Shown here in pieces: positions 21,764 to 32,463 of a stretch of 64,000 nucleotides of DNA. The notes below the pieces were generated by a model. The model was not told where the DNA came from, did not search any database, and saw only the letters and a program-made list of their open reading frames with translations. The stretch covers positions 806,001-870,000 of the forward strand of contig CAJZBQ010000027.1 in the NCBI GenBank assembly GCA_914767885.1, written 5' to 3'. Position numbers and translations under genes: made by a program. The DNA comes from Blepharisma stoltei (lineage: Eukaryota; Ciliophora; Heterotrichea; Heterotrichida; Blepharismidae). Position 1 is the stretch's first letter, and the number at the start of each line of letters is the position of its first letter.

Positions 21764-23093
21764 ATGGGACAAATTAGCTGCTCATCGTGCTCATGCAGCG
21801 ACAAAGAAAAAGAAGTAAAGCTAGAGCCTGAAATTGTGGAGGAAAATCTAAATAATACATCTCGCATGAGAAGAGCCCAAGCAAGTGAGATTCCTGAGTC
21901 CATTATGAATTTAGATGAAATTTCCGTTGATCTCACGTCATTAATAAAAATACAATCACTGTGAAGAGGCTACCAAGTGAGAAAACAATTGATATAACAT
22001 TAAATTACATTAATTAGAGCACTTAAGGTGTCTAACGGCACACTCCCACTAAAGAGATAGAGCCAAAATGGTGGCGTCACAAGCATTTCTGATTCTAAAG
22101 TCAGCCCATCCCAAATAAACCTACTACCCTGACCAGCGCTTCTCAACAGCTCAATGCTTCCACCCTTGGCTGGCAATACTCGAATGACATTTTATTTATC
22201 TATAAAAAAATTGACGCATTTAAGTAAATCAGTAAATAAGCAGTCATACTTTAACGAAGAAATCCCAGTTTTCAAAGATTCAGGCTCAATGCCGTTACAG
22301 AGAGAAGAAAGAGCTCCGTTTATGTATAAGAACGGAGCTGTTTATAATGGTCAATGGCTTGGGAATTTGAGAGATGGCTATGGATCTCAAACTTGGCCAG
22401 ATGGTGCTAAATATCAGGGGTACTGGAAAAATAATAAAGCAGAAGGGTTTGGGAAGTTTTGGCATATTGATGGAGATATTTATGAAGGTAACTGACGATA
22501 TGATATCCTATTTTACCTATAATTGTTTTTTAATCTATAAGAAAATACGATTTTATTATAATTTTTAAATAAAAATTTAGTTTAAATAGCATAAAGCTAA
22601 TGGAAAAGGAGTGTACTCACACATGTCAGGAGCTAGATATGAAGGAGAATGAAAAGATGACCTACAAGAAGGCTTCGGAATCGAGACCTGAGCAGACGGC
22701 AGTCAGTATGAAGGCTTTTATAAATATGGGAAAAAGCATGGCTTTGGGCTGTATATATGGAATGACGGGTCTAAATACATAGGCCAATGAGTAGAAAACC
22801 AAATTAATGGCTCTGGGACTTACTCGTGAACAGATGGGAGGAAATATGAAGGCGAATGGGCCAATAACAACATGCATGGGTATGGAGTTTATGTATGAAA
22901 GGACGGAAGACGATATGAAGGAGACTATAGGCTCGACAAAAAGCATGGGCATGGGATTTATACATGGGCGGACGGAAGAAAATACAGAGGAGAATGAAAA
23001 AATGGGAAACAGCACGGACAAGGCGAAATGATTATGGTCGATGGGACTGTAAAAAAAGGGTTCTGGAGAGAAGGCAAAAAGGTTGGAAAATAA
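21764..23093 (+). CDS. IQ and MORN repeat protein, N-myristoylation signal
   Basis: 346 codons after removing inserts ~21993-22196 and 22504-22591. [11 protein letters not shown] at the start fits N-myristoylation with nearby Cys for palmitoylation, so it likely sits on membrane. Residues ~60-80 form an IQ motif ([16 protein letters not shown]; Trp from TGA) for calmodulin or centrin. The rest is at least eight MORN repeats of the form G-x-Y-x-G-x-W (YNGQW, YQGYW, YEGNW, YEGEW, YIGQW, YRGEW) with several Trp from TGA. MORN proteins in ciliates sit at cortex and basal bodies. It ends 65 bp before the phosphodiesterase start on the same strand. Confidence 0.85.
21993..22196. mobile_element. IES in MORN gene, retroelement-like body
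   Basis: About 204 bp; several TA pairs restore frame, so the exact ends are not fixed. Near the left end AGGTGTCTA reads as the reverse complement of a stretch near the 3' end of R2 (24920-24930), hinting at the same repeat class in opposite orientation. Confidence 0.55.
22504..22591. mobile_element. IES in MORN gene
   Basis: 88 bp, TA-bounded, AT-rich. Removal joins YEGNWRYD to [10 protein letters not shown] inside a MORN repeat. Confidence 0.85.
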
Positions 23094-23158
23094 TGAAAAA
23101 GCTGACTCAATTTGAAATAATAAAAAAATTCATAATAAATTCATATTTTATCCAGGAG

Positions 23159-26100
23159 ATGCTAGGGGAAGAGCTACAAATGGGGATTGATAGAACGATA
23201 TCGAACCAAGCAGATTCAGTGATTTATTTGATAAATGAGCACTCACAATATGAAACTCCGAATCTTCCTATTGACCAGAACATTTTGGATTTTTCACAAA
23301 GACAAATGGATTTCAAATTTAAAGTTATCCCATTTTTATTTAATTTAAATAAGGCTGATATCTATCTAGCTTATAATTTATTTTAAGTAAATATAATATA
23401 CTTTATTTTGTGACTCAGAAGATTGCAAAAATTTATCAAAAGAATTAAAATCAAAACTAGTCATTTATTACATTTTTTATACAGGTGCTTTGGCAATTAA
23501 ATTGATGTCTGAAATTTTATTTAGTTCTGAATACACAGTTCCATGATCCCACATGCTTTTTCATATTTTATCTTGTGCATGCTTATTTTGCATTTCTATG
23601 GTGATTTTATTTTTTGTGTGTATTTCTGGGGTCGCGTTGACTTTTAATAGAGAGCTTTATACGTTATTGAGCGTATTGACAATAATTTATTATTGTCTAG
23701 GCGAAGAAAGTATTTTATCAGGAATTATTCAAAATTAATGTAAATATCGCAGGTTTTTATAGGGAATTTTGAATAATTATATGAAAATTCTACTAATAAG
23801 ACCTCTAATTCATTATATTTCTGTATACATCAGATAGTTACGATCACCAATTCCCCAACGGAGTAATTTACATTGTCGCCCTTATCTCAGTCACAAAAGC
23901 CTTAATTTTCAACTGTTTCAAATACGTCACATTTTTATCAGTTTTCGGATCCTTATTCTATTTAATTATAGGTTTGATTTTTACTAAAGCCAGCTCCTAC
24001 ACTATAGTATGCGATTTTCTCATAATGCTTTTGCTTCTTTCCCTACAGACGTTTGATGCCCATCAAGTCGATTACAGGACTCGGCAGTTATTTTACCGAA
24101 AAATTCAGGAAGAAGAAGCCTTAATGCCTATAACCAGTTATGCCAACCGTGGAGTAAGGACTATAAACAACGTCAACTCTGAAGTCGAACAAATCGTAAA
24201 ATGCTGTGACCACATAAAATCCCACATAAAAAGCGCAGCCAAAATTATCATGTTCAATGACGTCAAAAAGAATTTAAAAGAAGCTGCCAATGAGATAGAA
24301 AAAATCAAGCGTAGAGTAGCCCACGGCTCATTTTTAGCTGACATAAAAATAGAGCCAAGTTATGAAATAGACGAAGAAGACCGAGTTTTCCTGACCCAGA
24401 TGTTTTCTGAGCTAAAAACTCCTACACCACGTCGAAGCCGAAGACCAAGCATACAACAAATGTTAGAAAGGATCAATAATTTCCCATTCGCTAACTATGG
24501 CGCTGCTGAGCTTGAAAATGTGATAACATAAATAAAATGGCATTCGGTTCAAGAGAAATTAGCTCTGCTAATTTTCTCTCCCTCATGGAATTTTATTTAT
24601 GAGGTGGGTTTTCTCTCGAGAACTCCTGCACAGCAATAGCTGTTTAACTTTGGGGATAACCAAAGGAACAGCTCCTCAGTGCATTCAAGAGGCTCAGAGT
24701 TTTACCTCTCAGCACATCCCCATGGAGGATGACCCTTAGGCGGAATACGCGCAGGAGCTGAGTCAGGGAGAGCGACGGCAACGCGCCGATGAGATGTGCG
24801 GCGACTGGAGGCGAAGTGCAGATGAAGGCTTGGCCGGCGGGCTAGCCATCGCGATTCCAAGATGACTCGGCGACGTGACTAGTTTAGCTATAACTCCATT
24901 TTTATGGGGTTCGGCACTAGACACCTTAAACACCAGATACCTAAGTTAAGTTAAGAAAATGTGCTAACAGGAATGGGGAAAAACTGGAGTTTCGACATAT
25001 GGTTCGTGTACAATGCCACAGGACATAGTATAATAATCGTTGCAGACTATCTATTTCAGAAATGAGGACTGAAAAACGAGTTCCGAATAAAAGACGAAAC
25101 AATCCAAAACTACTTCAAAAGCTTGGAACAAGTAAGGAATAATTAGACATACAAGCCAGTTCCGTATCATAATGCCTGCCATGCTGCAGATGTCCTGCAT
25201 ACTATCATGTATTTTATTACTCAAAGCGAACAAGGATTTTCTTCATTGTGCGCTCTTGATACAATAGCCATTTTTGTAGCTGCGTTAGGACATGATGTGG
25301 GGCATCCTGCAGTAACAAATAGGTTTCTTGCGAATAATAGAGATGAGCTGGCTATAAAGTATAATGATTGCAGCGTCTTAGAAATGATGCATTGCTCTAT
25401 TACTTTTGAAATTATGACTTATCATGACCATGATATATTTTTGCATTTATCCAATGAGGAGTGGTTTAAAGCGAGAAAAATGATTGTGGAGATGATACTG
25501 CAGACGGATATGTCGAAACATTTTGAATTTTTGGGGAAGTTTAAGACCAGGGCTATAAGTCTGTGTGATATTTCGCTTGAAAATGATGATGATAAAAATT
25601 TTATATTATCAATGGCACTTAAATGTGCTGACTTAGGCCATGCAGCGAAATATCAAGAACTCCACGAAAAATGGACAAGCTTTATATGTGAAGAATTTTT
25701 CAGACAAGGCGATATGGAACGAGAACGGAAGCAGCCAATTTCAGTTTACTGTGACAGAAACGACACAAATGTGCCTAAAAGCCAAGTCGGGTTCTTAAAA
25801 AATGTAGCCTTTCCTCTCTACGAAGCCTGGTGCACTTACTTGAACGAAGACACAATTAAACAAGTTTGTTTAATCCCCCTCCTTGAACAAAAAACCATTG
25901 AAAAATCCCTATTTTCTAAAAACCCACCGTGAGTAAACAAAAAATTGTTTCATGAAAAAATATTTTAATATATAAGTGATAACTATTAAATGAAATTTCT
26001 AGTTCATTCTGTTTGTATTTTTAACATAAATTTTCAAATTAAATTAATATTTGCTTTAAAATTGATTCGAATTTGAATTTTTTAAATTTCGAAAAAACAT

Positions 26101-26355
26101 TTACTCTAAAATTTAAATATAAACTTTATAAATAAAAAAATTTACTCCCCTCTGTGAACGAAGTGTTCGCTCACGGAGGAGGGGAAGTTAGAACAAATAA
26201 AAATGAATATAGCCTTCTGAGAATCCAAATGCATTGACAGGAGAAACACTATGATCATAATAGGAAAAGACAAAGACTCTCCAAAAAACCCTGCAATTGT
26301 AAAGAGACATAGTAATTTCTATATAGCCGACTTCAATCCAAAATCCAAGCTTTAA
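23159..26355 (+). CDS. membrane-linked 3',5'-cyclic nucleotide phosphodiesterase
   Basis: 753 codons after removing 23359-23398, 23711-23834, 24524-24964, 25871-26188 and the 15-nt intron 25132-25146. The N-terminal ~270 residues have about six hydrophobic segments (VIYYIFYTGALAIKLM, HILSCACLFCISMVILFF, YIVALISV, FGSLFYLIIGLIF, FLIMLLLLSLQTF). A coiled-coil linker with RRPS (possible kinase site) follows. The C-terminal catalytic domain has YHNACHAADVLHT, ALGHDVGHPAVTNRFL, MALKCADLGH and QVGFLKN, the class I PDE metal and signature residues. It hydrolyses cAMP or cGMP. Multi-TM plus PDE is a known ciliate layout. Four inserts of different kinds, the most in this window. Confidence 0.88.
23359..23398. 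mobile_element. short IES in PDE gene
   Basis: 40 bp, TA-bounded; removal joins LNKAD to TLFCDSEDC. AT-only, no inverted repeat. Confidence 0.65.
23711..23834. mobile_element. IES in PDE gene
   Basis: 124 bp, TA-bounded; removal joins CLGEES to SYDHQFPNG in frame. Confidence 0.75.
24524..24964 (+). mobile_element. retroelement-like insertion R2 in PDE gene
   Basis: The GC-richer body lies between 15-bp direct repeats GAAAATGTG(A/C)TAACA at 24514-24528 and 24955-24969. The 3' end is a TTAAG-type tail. Both repeats contain TA; cutting TA to TA removes 441 bp and joins ELENVIT to GMGKNWSFD. The left end has a hairpin with GAAATTAGC/GCTAATTTT. Confidence 0.85.
25132..25146 (+). other. 15-nt intron
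   Basis: GTAAGGAATAATTAG; joins SLEQ to TYKPVPYH in the PDE catalytic domain. Confidence 0.9.
25871..26188 (-). mobile_element. MITE family A, copy A3 (reverse), IES in PDE gene
   Basis: 318 bp, TA-bounded, with diverged family A ends (CCTTGAACAAAAAACCATT; TTCGCTCACGGAGGAGGGG). Removal joins IKQVCL to EQIKMNIAFW and gives the true C-terminus. Confidence 0.9.
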
Positions 26356-26471
26356 TTAGTATTCTGTATTTATTATAACAAAAAAATATCATTTTTACCT
26401 AAAAAAATTGCAAAATTAGCTTATTCGCTATATTTCTACTAAAATTAATGTTAATTGTATTCCCCATTATA

Positions 26472-27674
26472 ATGGACAAAAAGATAGTCGCAGTTGCTTG
26501 TGAAAATTTAGGCATCAAAAATATCACTTCTGACGCCTCAGCCACCCTAATCAACGACTCTGAGATGCGAATTCGCCAAGTAATTGGTCTGGCTATCAAT
26601 TTTATGAAAAGAAGCCACCGGTCTCAGCTGCAATCTAAAGACATCAAACGCGCAATGAAATTATGTGGACTTGACGTAATCCAAACTTAGAACATTTATG
26701 GCTTTCCAAGCAGCGTCCCTTTAAAGTACAAAAATCTGCCAAATGACGAAGATGCCTGGATTATTGACGATGCAGAAATCCAGCTTTCCGAGTTTTTGAC
26801 TAGTAAAATCTCCCCACCTTTTGATGTATCTTTGCATTCCCATTGGCTCGCTATCAATGGAAAAGTCCCAAATATCCCTGAAAACCATACAGAAAACGTC
26901 GTAGAAGAAGAAATCAAAGAAAATGTCCCGAACGACAAAATTTTGATTGGGAATGTCACACATCAGCTGTCACTGCAGCAGCAGCTGTATTATAATACCA
27001 TTTTAGAGTCCTTGCAGACAGGGAAAAAGCTGCAGGTGGCGCTTGATTCTTTGTATAATGATTCGAGCATTACACAAGTGGTACCTTATTTGGCAAGATC
27101 TTTTTACCAATTGGTCTTTGAGAGCAACTCTTTAGAATTACTAGACAGAGCTATGAAAATGCTGGGGGCGCTGGCACTGAATCCGCATCTAAATTTAGAG
27201 CCTTATCTTCACCAAATAATCCCAACTTTGCTTTCTGGAGTTGTGAGGACTAATTTATTAGAAGAGGGGCATTGGGTGTTTAGAAGGAATACAGCAGATA
27301 TAGTAGCAAAAGTATGTGAGAAATATATACAATATTATGATGACTTAAAAGCTAGGGTTATTCAGCTTTATGTTAGTGTACTAGAAGATCCCTCAAAGCC
27401 AGCGTGCACTCATTATGGAGCGATACAAGGGATTAATGCTTTTGGAGCACAAACAGTCAAAACTGTCCTGGTTTCACTACTGGGTGAATATATACCGCAT
27501 GTGCTTGAGCCGAGATTGAGAAGCCAGGACTCGTTTATGTGGAATCAAGTAAAAGGAGCTTTAATTGTAAGGGATATTTAGGAGGGATGTAGAAAGGTAG
27601 TTAAAGAAAACCCAGCAGCTTATTCAGGATTAGAAGAATTTTTTGGAAATGAGCTGGCTATTATAGAAAGTTAA
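26472..27674 (+). CDS. TAF6: TAF6, TFIID/SAGA subunit
   Basis: 391 codons with two 15-nt introns (26676-26690, 27567-27581). ATG 26472 is chosen over 26448 because MDKKIVAVACENLGI begins the histone fold directly. Residues 1-70 are the TAF6 histone fold (ASATLINDSEMRIRQVIGLAINFMKRSHRSQLQSKDI). After the first intron NIYGFPSS and the acidic DEDAW follow, then PPFDVSLHSHWLAINGKVP, a TAF6 hallmark. Residues ~170-390 are the HEAT-like C-terminal domain. The protein pairs with TAF9 in general transcription factor TFIID. No IES. Confidence 0.93.
26676..26690 (+). other. 15-nt intron
   Basis: GTAATCCAAACTTAG between LCGLD and NIYGF in TAF6. Confidence 0.9.
27567..27581 (+). other. 15-nt intron
   Basis: GTAAGGGATATTTAG between GALI and EGCRKVV in TAF6. 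Confidence 0.9.
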
Positions 27675-28067
27675 AAATAAATAATAACCAAATATACATG
27701 CTAAAAATCGCATATAAATAATCTTATTTAGATAAGATGCCTAAAACTAATTTATTTAAACTAAATTCTGATTTAAGGCATTTTAATATTAAAAAACTTA
27801 AAAAAAGGCTTTTATAAATTCAAAAAAATTCAAAACTCAGATATGGCTTTGTAAATAGTAGTTGGTGAATAAATTAATAATATTTTATTTTAAGGTGATT
27901 TAATTAAAAGTACAGATTTATAACTCTAAATAAAACTATAGTAAGCAAAAAGCTTATAAACGTGGTGAAGAAATTAATAGACATGTTTTATTTTCAATTT
28001 TAAGTCTCTATTTAATTATTCCTTTACGAGCAAGCTATATTATGCAACTAGTTAATGTTACAACTCC
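27675..28067. other. intergenic, nothing recognised
   Basis: AT-rich spacer between the convergent TAF6 and AT-hook genes. Confidence 0.5.
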
Positions 28068-29156
28068 TAACTCCCTATCGTGAGCGAACAAAAAAATTTT
28101 GTTAACTCATGGAGGGGTGCTAATTTTTTTTAAAAAATTTATTTATAAATCCTATAGTAATTTTTTTTTTCGAAATTAAAAAAAAAAAAACGAAAGAAAA
28201 TATTTATTTATTTTGTTTTAAACGAATTAGCTAAAGATTTCTACTAATTAACACTTATATATATTAATCTTTTTCATAAAAAAAATTTTCTATTTTGTTT
28301 GCTCACGGAAGGCGAGTTTTTAGGCAAAAAATAGATTTTTTCCGATGTTTTTGTTCGTTAATTGAGGGTGAGTAAGAATTCACCTGCATCCAAACTGACA
28401 TCATATAAAGGTTCATTAATTGCTCCATATTTAAAACTGGGACATCACCTTTTTCATCTTCAAAACCCTGGTTTGGCTCAATGGACTCTTTTTTCTCTTC
28501 CACAGTATAATTCAACAGCTCTTTCGAAGCATAATCGTAGTAAACAAACCACAAGTCGCTTCCTACCTCACATTTCTTATTAAGCTCAGCCTGTCCGCAC
28601 TCAGCGAACCACTGCCTATACTCTTTTATAAAATTCTGATGAGAAAACAAGAAATCTTTGTATGCTATTTCCTCTAAACTCGCCTTATAAATATTTTATT
28701 TCTATTTTATTCAAATAACTTATAAAATGAATATTTTTTCCCATATGACAAGAATTTGCCTCCTTTGTCAGGCTTGCCTTTCGAGCCTAAATAAAAGAGC
28801 CAAAATTCTTTGTCTTCTTCTGTAAGAGAGTTTTCTATCTGAGGATAATGAAACTTCATATAGCTCCTAAAAGATCTAAGCCAGTATTTATCTTTTTCTT
28901 CTGTTTTTTTCTTAATAGGGTCAAAAGGCCTCAGAGGCTTCCTACCTCTTTTTTTCTTAACATTGTTATTATTTTTGGTGCTTGGCGACTCCTTGGACTT
29001 GGCATTATCATTAATCTCACATAAATTGGGTGAAATGCCAATTGAAGCAATGGCAGGCCAATTTAGCCAAATGTCCTCAGGATAACTAAAAGCTGGAACT
29101 GAGGAATTGTTTGGTAAGTTTTGTGGGAATTCTGACAGATCTGGGTTAAAGTTCAT
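28067..29156 (-). CDS. AT-hook protein of unknown function
   Basis: 248 codons after removing 28068-28372 and 28675-28715. Residues ~65-75 form an AT-hook (KKKRGRKPLRPFD) for minor-groove DNA binding. A conserved-looking block WLRSFRSYMKFHYPQI then WLFYLGSKG and a second helical unit NFIKEYRQWFAECG follow, with acidic C-terminus. No family recognised. The stop codon TAG is created by excision of the terminal MITE: the germline reads TCT TAC through the junction. Confidence 0.65.
28068..28372 (+). mobile_element. MITE family A, copy A4, at the stop codon of the AT-hook gene
   Basis: 305 bp, TA-bounded, diverged family A. Removal turns the last codons into TCT TAG. Confidence 0.85.
28675..28715. 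mobile_element. short IES in AT-hook gene
   Basis: 41 bp, TA-bounded; removal joins GKKYKL to EEIAYKDFL. Confidence 0.75.
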
Positions 29157-30397
29157 ATATATTTGATGGAGTAAAAATTAATTATTACTGTAAAAAATGT
29201 AAGTTACTTTAGTGACATCATGAAATTTCAAATAATTTTAAACAATAAGCATATTAACATATAATTTATGACTAATCTTTTCTCAATATATAAAAATTAT
29301 TTTATTTATATAATTTTTCTTTAATTAATTTGCTAATATAGAATATGAAATGTATTCTAAGTGCATACTCCACAAAATTAATATTATCGAAACAATGCTG
29401 AATCTTTTTCGTACTGAATGACTTACTTGCTAGAGCCCTATTTACCAGTGATCTTCGCTGAAGCCACTTTGTTGCAAATTTTCCTCGACTTTTTCTATTG
29501 TAATAAAAATTTCACATAAAAACTCAGTATCTATTGCCGGATAGGTTTTATATAGATAAACTAATTGGTATTTGTATGAAATGCTACAAATGCCTTAATA
29601 AGTTTATAGTGAGCAGCTTTAATTGCAGTAGAAGAAATACAAGTTGGAGAGGAAAAAGATTATATTTTGTTTTTATGAAATTTATTCCAATTTTAAATAA
29701 AGAACAAATTTTTTGAAAGTTATGACGTCGTGGTGGGTCGACAAATATTTGGCGAGAAATTAAAAAATGCAGTGACATTTTTATTGAAATGACTATTACA
29801 TATAAACACCAAAGTTTTTAAAAACCTGCAATAAATACATTTTAATTGTTCTTTAAGTTTCAAATTTGCTAAAATGAAATATATTCATTCAATTATGATA
29901 ATATTTATTAAATTTCATAAATTTTCCTAAATATTAATCTTTAGCTCACCTTCAAATTGATGACGTGTTGCCATAAAACTTCATCTTTATATCGACTTTA
30001 AATAAGTAGTTTTGTGATGTTTTGCTCGATTTAAATGGCACATAATTAAAAAACGGGCTACAGGATTTTTTGCTGAATGGGAACAGCATAAAGCATTTTG
30101 GTATTTCAATTTATAGTTTATTTTAAGACATTTGTAAGCAGAAAGAGCTTATTATATAGAAATATGCTAGCAAAATGTTAAATATAAATATAAATATTTT
30201 ATTTCTTATTTATAATTATCTGAGACCAGCAAAACCAAATTTTCAATAATAATGACAACCAAATTATAATTTTAAAACAAATTTAAATGCTTAATAAATA
30301 TTCATCAATAAATGCTGATTTTCCTATCTAAGACCAATTGTTTTATAGCAATTTTCTTATTTTATTACAATCACTCACAAAATTTAAGTTATAAATA
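29157..30397. other. 1.2-kb gene-free region
   Basis: Between divergent AT-hook and BPI-like genes. AT-rich, only short ORFs without family features; no copy of the MITE families seen. Confidence 0.5.
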
Positions 30398-32443
30398 ATG
30401 AAAGGGTTGACAAGTATTTTTTCCTTCATATGTCTATCAGCTTTAGCACTCAGACCCGGCATAAGAACTTCAATTTCCCAAAATGCCCTGATAAATATAA
30501 AAAATTCTATCGTCCCGAACGTGATCACTGAAATTCAAGCAAATAAAATTCCAGATTTTGATGTGAAATTTGGTTTGTTGAAAATAAATATCACTGATAT
30601 ACAGTTTCTAGAATTTAATTTGACAGCTGAAAATGTAGGTGTAAAATTAGTTATTGATGATACTATCAGTTATATCAATTTGGAACTGATAAATCTGAGC
30701 TTTAATGCTACGTCAAAGATTGCGTTTAGGACTCCGTTTTTAGTGAAGGGGACAATAAGCTCGTCATTGGAAAACACGAATTTGACAATACCAATTAAAA
30801 TTGGGATTTATTTATTTATTTATTTTTGCTTTCGCAAGGCTTCGGCCGGAATCGAAGGGGGAATGAATTTTTCATCAAAGAGACTTTAAAGCAAAAGCCA
30901 TAATAATTATTTCATTAAATTGGGACAAATAAAGGAAAAGTCAGTTTAGAAATTTTAGCAGCACGAGGAAATTTAGACAGCTTTAAGATGAGAATAAAAA
31001 CTGATAGCCAAATAATATCATTTTTCCAGCTGTTTAATCACTTTTTGCCCATCAATATGCTGACAAATGCGTACAAGCGCAAGCTGGTAACTCATATAGG
31101 AGAAAGTTTTAATCCTCAAATACAAAAAATTCTAAATTCTATTGTTTATGTTGAAGAAATCCCAAATTTGCCTCTAAGTATTGATTATCATATTGAAGCT
31201 TTACAAGTGGTGCAAAATCAATATATAGAAGGTCTAATTAATGGAACATTTTTCTTGACGAAAAAGCCAAAACTCGTTCCTAATGTAACATTGCCAGAAA
31301 TTCCCCCAGCTTGGGTAAGCTCACAGGATTTCAAAATTCAGATTTCAGAGTACTTTTTTGATATATGCTTATTTAGATAGATATAATTTCTATTTCATGT
31401 CTTTAATCCTCTTTTTCCCAGTTTTAGACTCAAATTATTATCAATAAAATATTATATTTTATATTAAAGGATTATCATTTTATAATAAATTTTCACTAAC
31501 TCACCCTCCCCCTTTAAATTGGAACAAAAAATCCTGTTCCAATTTAAAAGGAGTTAATTTTTATTTTAAAAGGTATTTATATTTAAATTTTTCTATGAAG
31601 AATTAAAAAAATTAATCGATTAAGTGTGAGAATTGTTTAAATAGCATTAGGTCAAAACTAATTTTATAAAAATTATTTATTTTCATCAATAAAAATTTTC
31701 CTATTGAAAAACAAATTTTGTTCCAATTTAAAGCGGTTAAAGTGCCCAAAAATGCAAACTTATCGATGGAATGTTCCAATTAAAGGGGAGTAAAATATTT
31801 TTAAATTAAAAAGAAATTTTTTAATATAAAATATCATACTTTTCTCTGGGGTTTGCAAGACTCAGGAATTTTGAACATTAACATCACCAATGATATCATA
31901 CCAAAAGAAATCCCTATCACTCTATCAACTACTGGACTATCAGAAATTTTACCAAACCTTCCCAAAGTTTATGGAAATGACAAGCCTATCAATATGAACT
32001 GCATTGTGAGCAGTCCTCCTCAATTCACTATTTCAGAGGTTGGTACTTTATTATCTAATTCCTATTGTGACTTTGTCGTAACCACAGCAGAAAATGCCTT
32101 TAAAACCGCATTTAGGCTAAACATGCAAGCTATGACTCAATTTACAGGCTACGTTGTTAATAACAGCACCGGCGTCTATCTATTTGGAAGCATCCTTCCT
32201 AATTCTACAGAATTTACAGTCTTTACAGCCACTAACAGTACAATCGGTCCAATAAACCTCCAAGACGTCCAAGACGCTCTTAATTATTTTGCTGATGCAA
32301 TAGCAAATTATATTGACCAAAAAATAGAAAATCAAGGAATCGTGCTACCAATCCCTCCGACAAGCCAAGTAGAAAATGCGACTATGGTGATGAATGAAAA
32401 CTTTATTGAAATTGGTTTTACAAAGAGGTTTTCTAATTATTAA
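30398..32443 (+). CDS. BPI/LBP-family secreted lipid-binding protein
   Basis: 479 codons after removing 30796-30929 and 31362-31836. Signal peptide MKGLTSIFSFICLSALAL, then RPGIRTSISQNALINI, the typical start of the BPI N-barrel. Further family features: IPDFDVKFGLLKINITDIQ, a second-half start FLWGLQDSGILNINI, and the LSTTGLSEILPNLPKVYG type block. Many NxT/S sites. Such boomerang-shaped proteins bind lipids or lipopolysaccharide; in a bacterivorous ciliate it may act outside or in food vacuoles (inference). The second insert is itself hit by a MITE. Confidence 0.8.
30796..30929. mobile_element. IES in BPI-like gene
   Basis: 134 bp, TA-bounded; removal joins LTIPI to KGKVSLEIL. One alternative TA pair also keeps frame. 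The middle is GC-richer (TTCGGCCGGAATCG). Confidence 0.65.
31362..31836. mobile_element. composite IES in BPI-like gene
   Basis: 475 bp, TA-bounded; removal joins ISEYFFD to TFLWGLQDSG. Contains a complete family C MITE. Confidence 0.85.
31497..31790. mobile_element. MITE family C nested inside an IES
   Basis: TA-bounded; hairpin ends CCCCCTTTAAATTGGAACA / TGTTCCAATTTAAA and GTTCCAATTAAAGGGGAG. It lies wholly within 31362-31836. Confidence 0.85.
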
Positions 32444-32463
32444 TATTTTTTAGAAATGATTAA

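Noticed and set aside
22662-23021. 119-residue reverse ORF over the MORN gene
   Set aside because: Shadow of the MORN repeats, which are clearly the coding strand once TGA is read as Trp.
24560-24950. Structured GC-rich ncRNA gene (tRNA/SRP-like)
   Set aside because: Bounded by a target duplication inside the PDE exon; better explained as a mobile element, though it may derive from such an RNA.
23159-26355. Separate genes for the N-terminal membrane part and the PDE domain
   Set aside because: The break is the R2 insertion; its removal joins both in frame at a conserved stretch.
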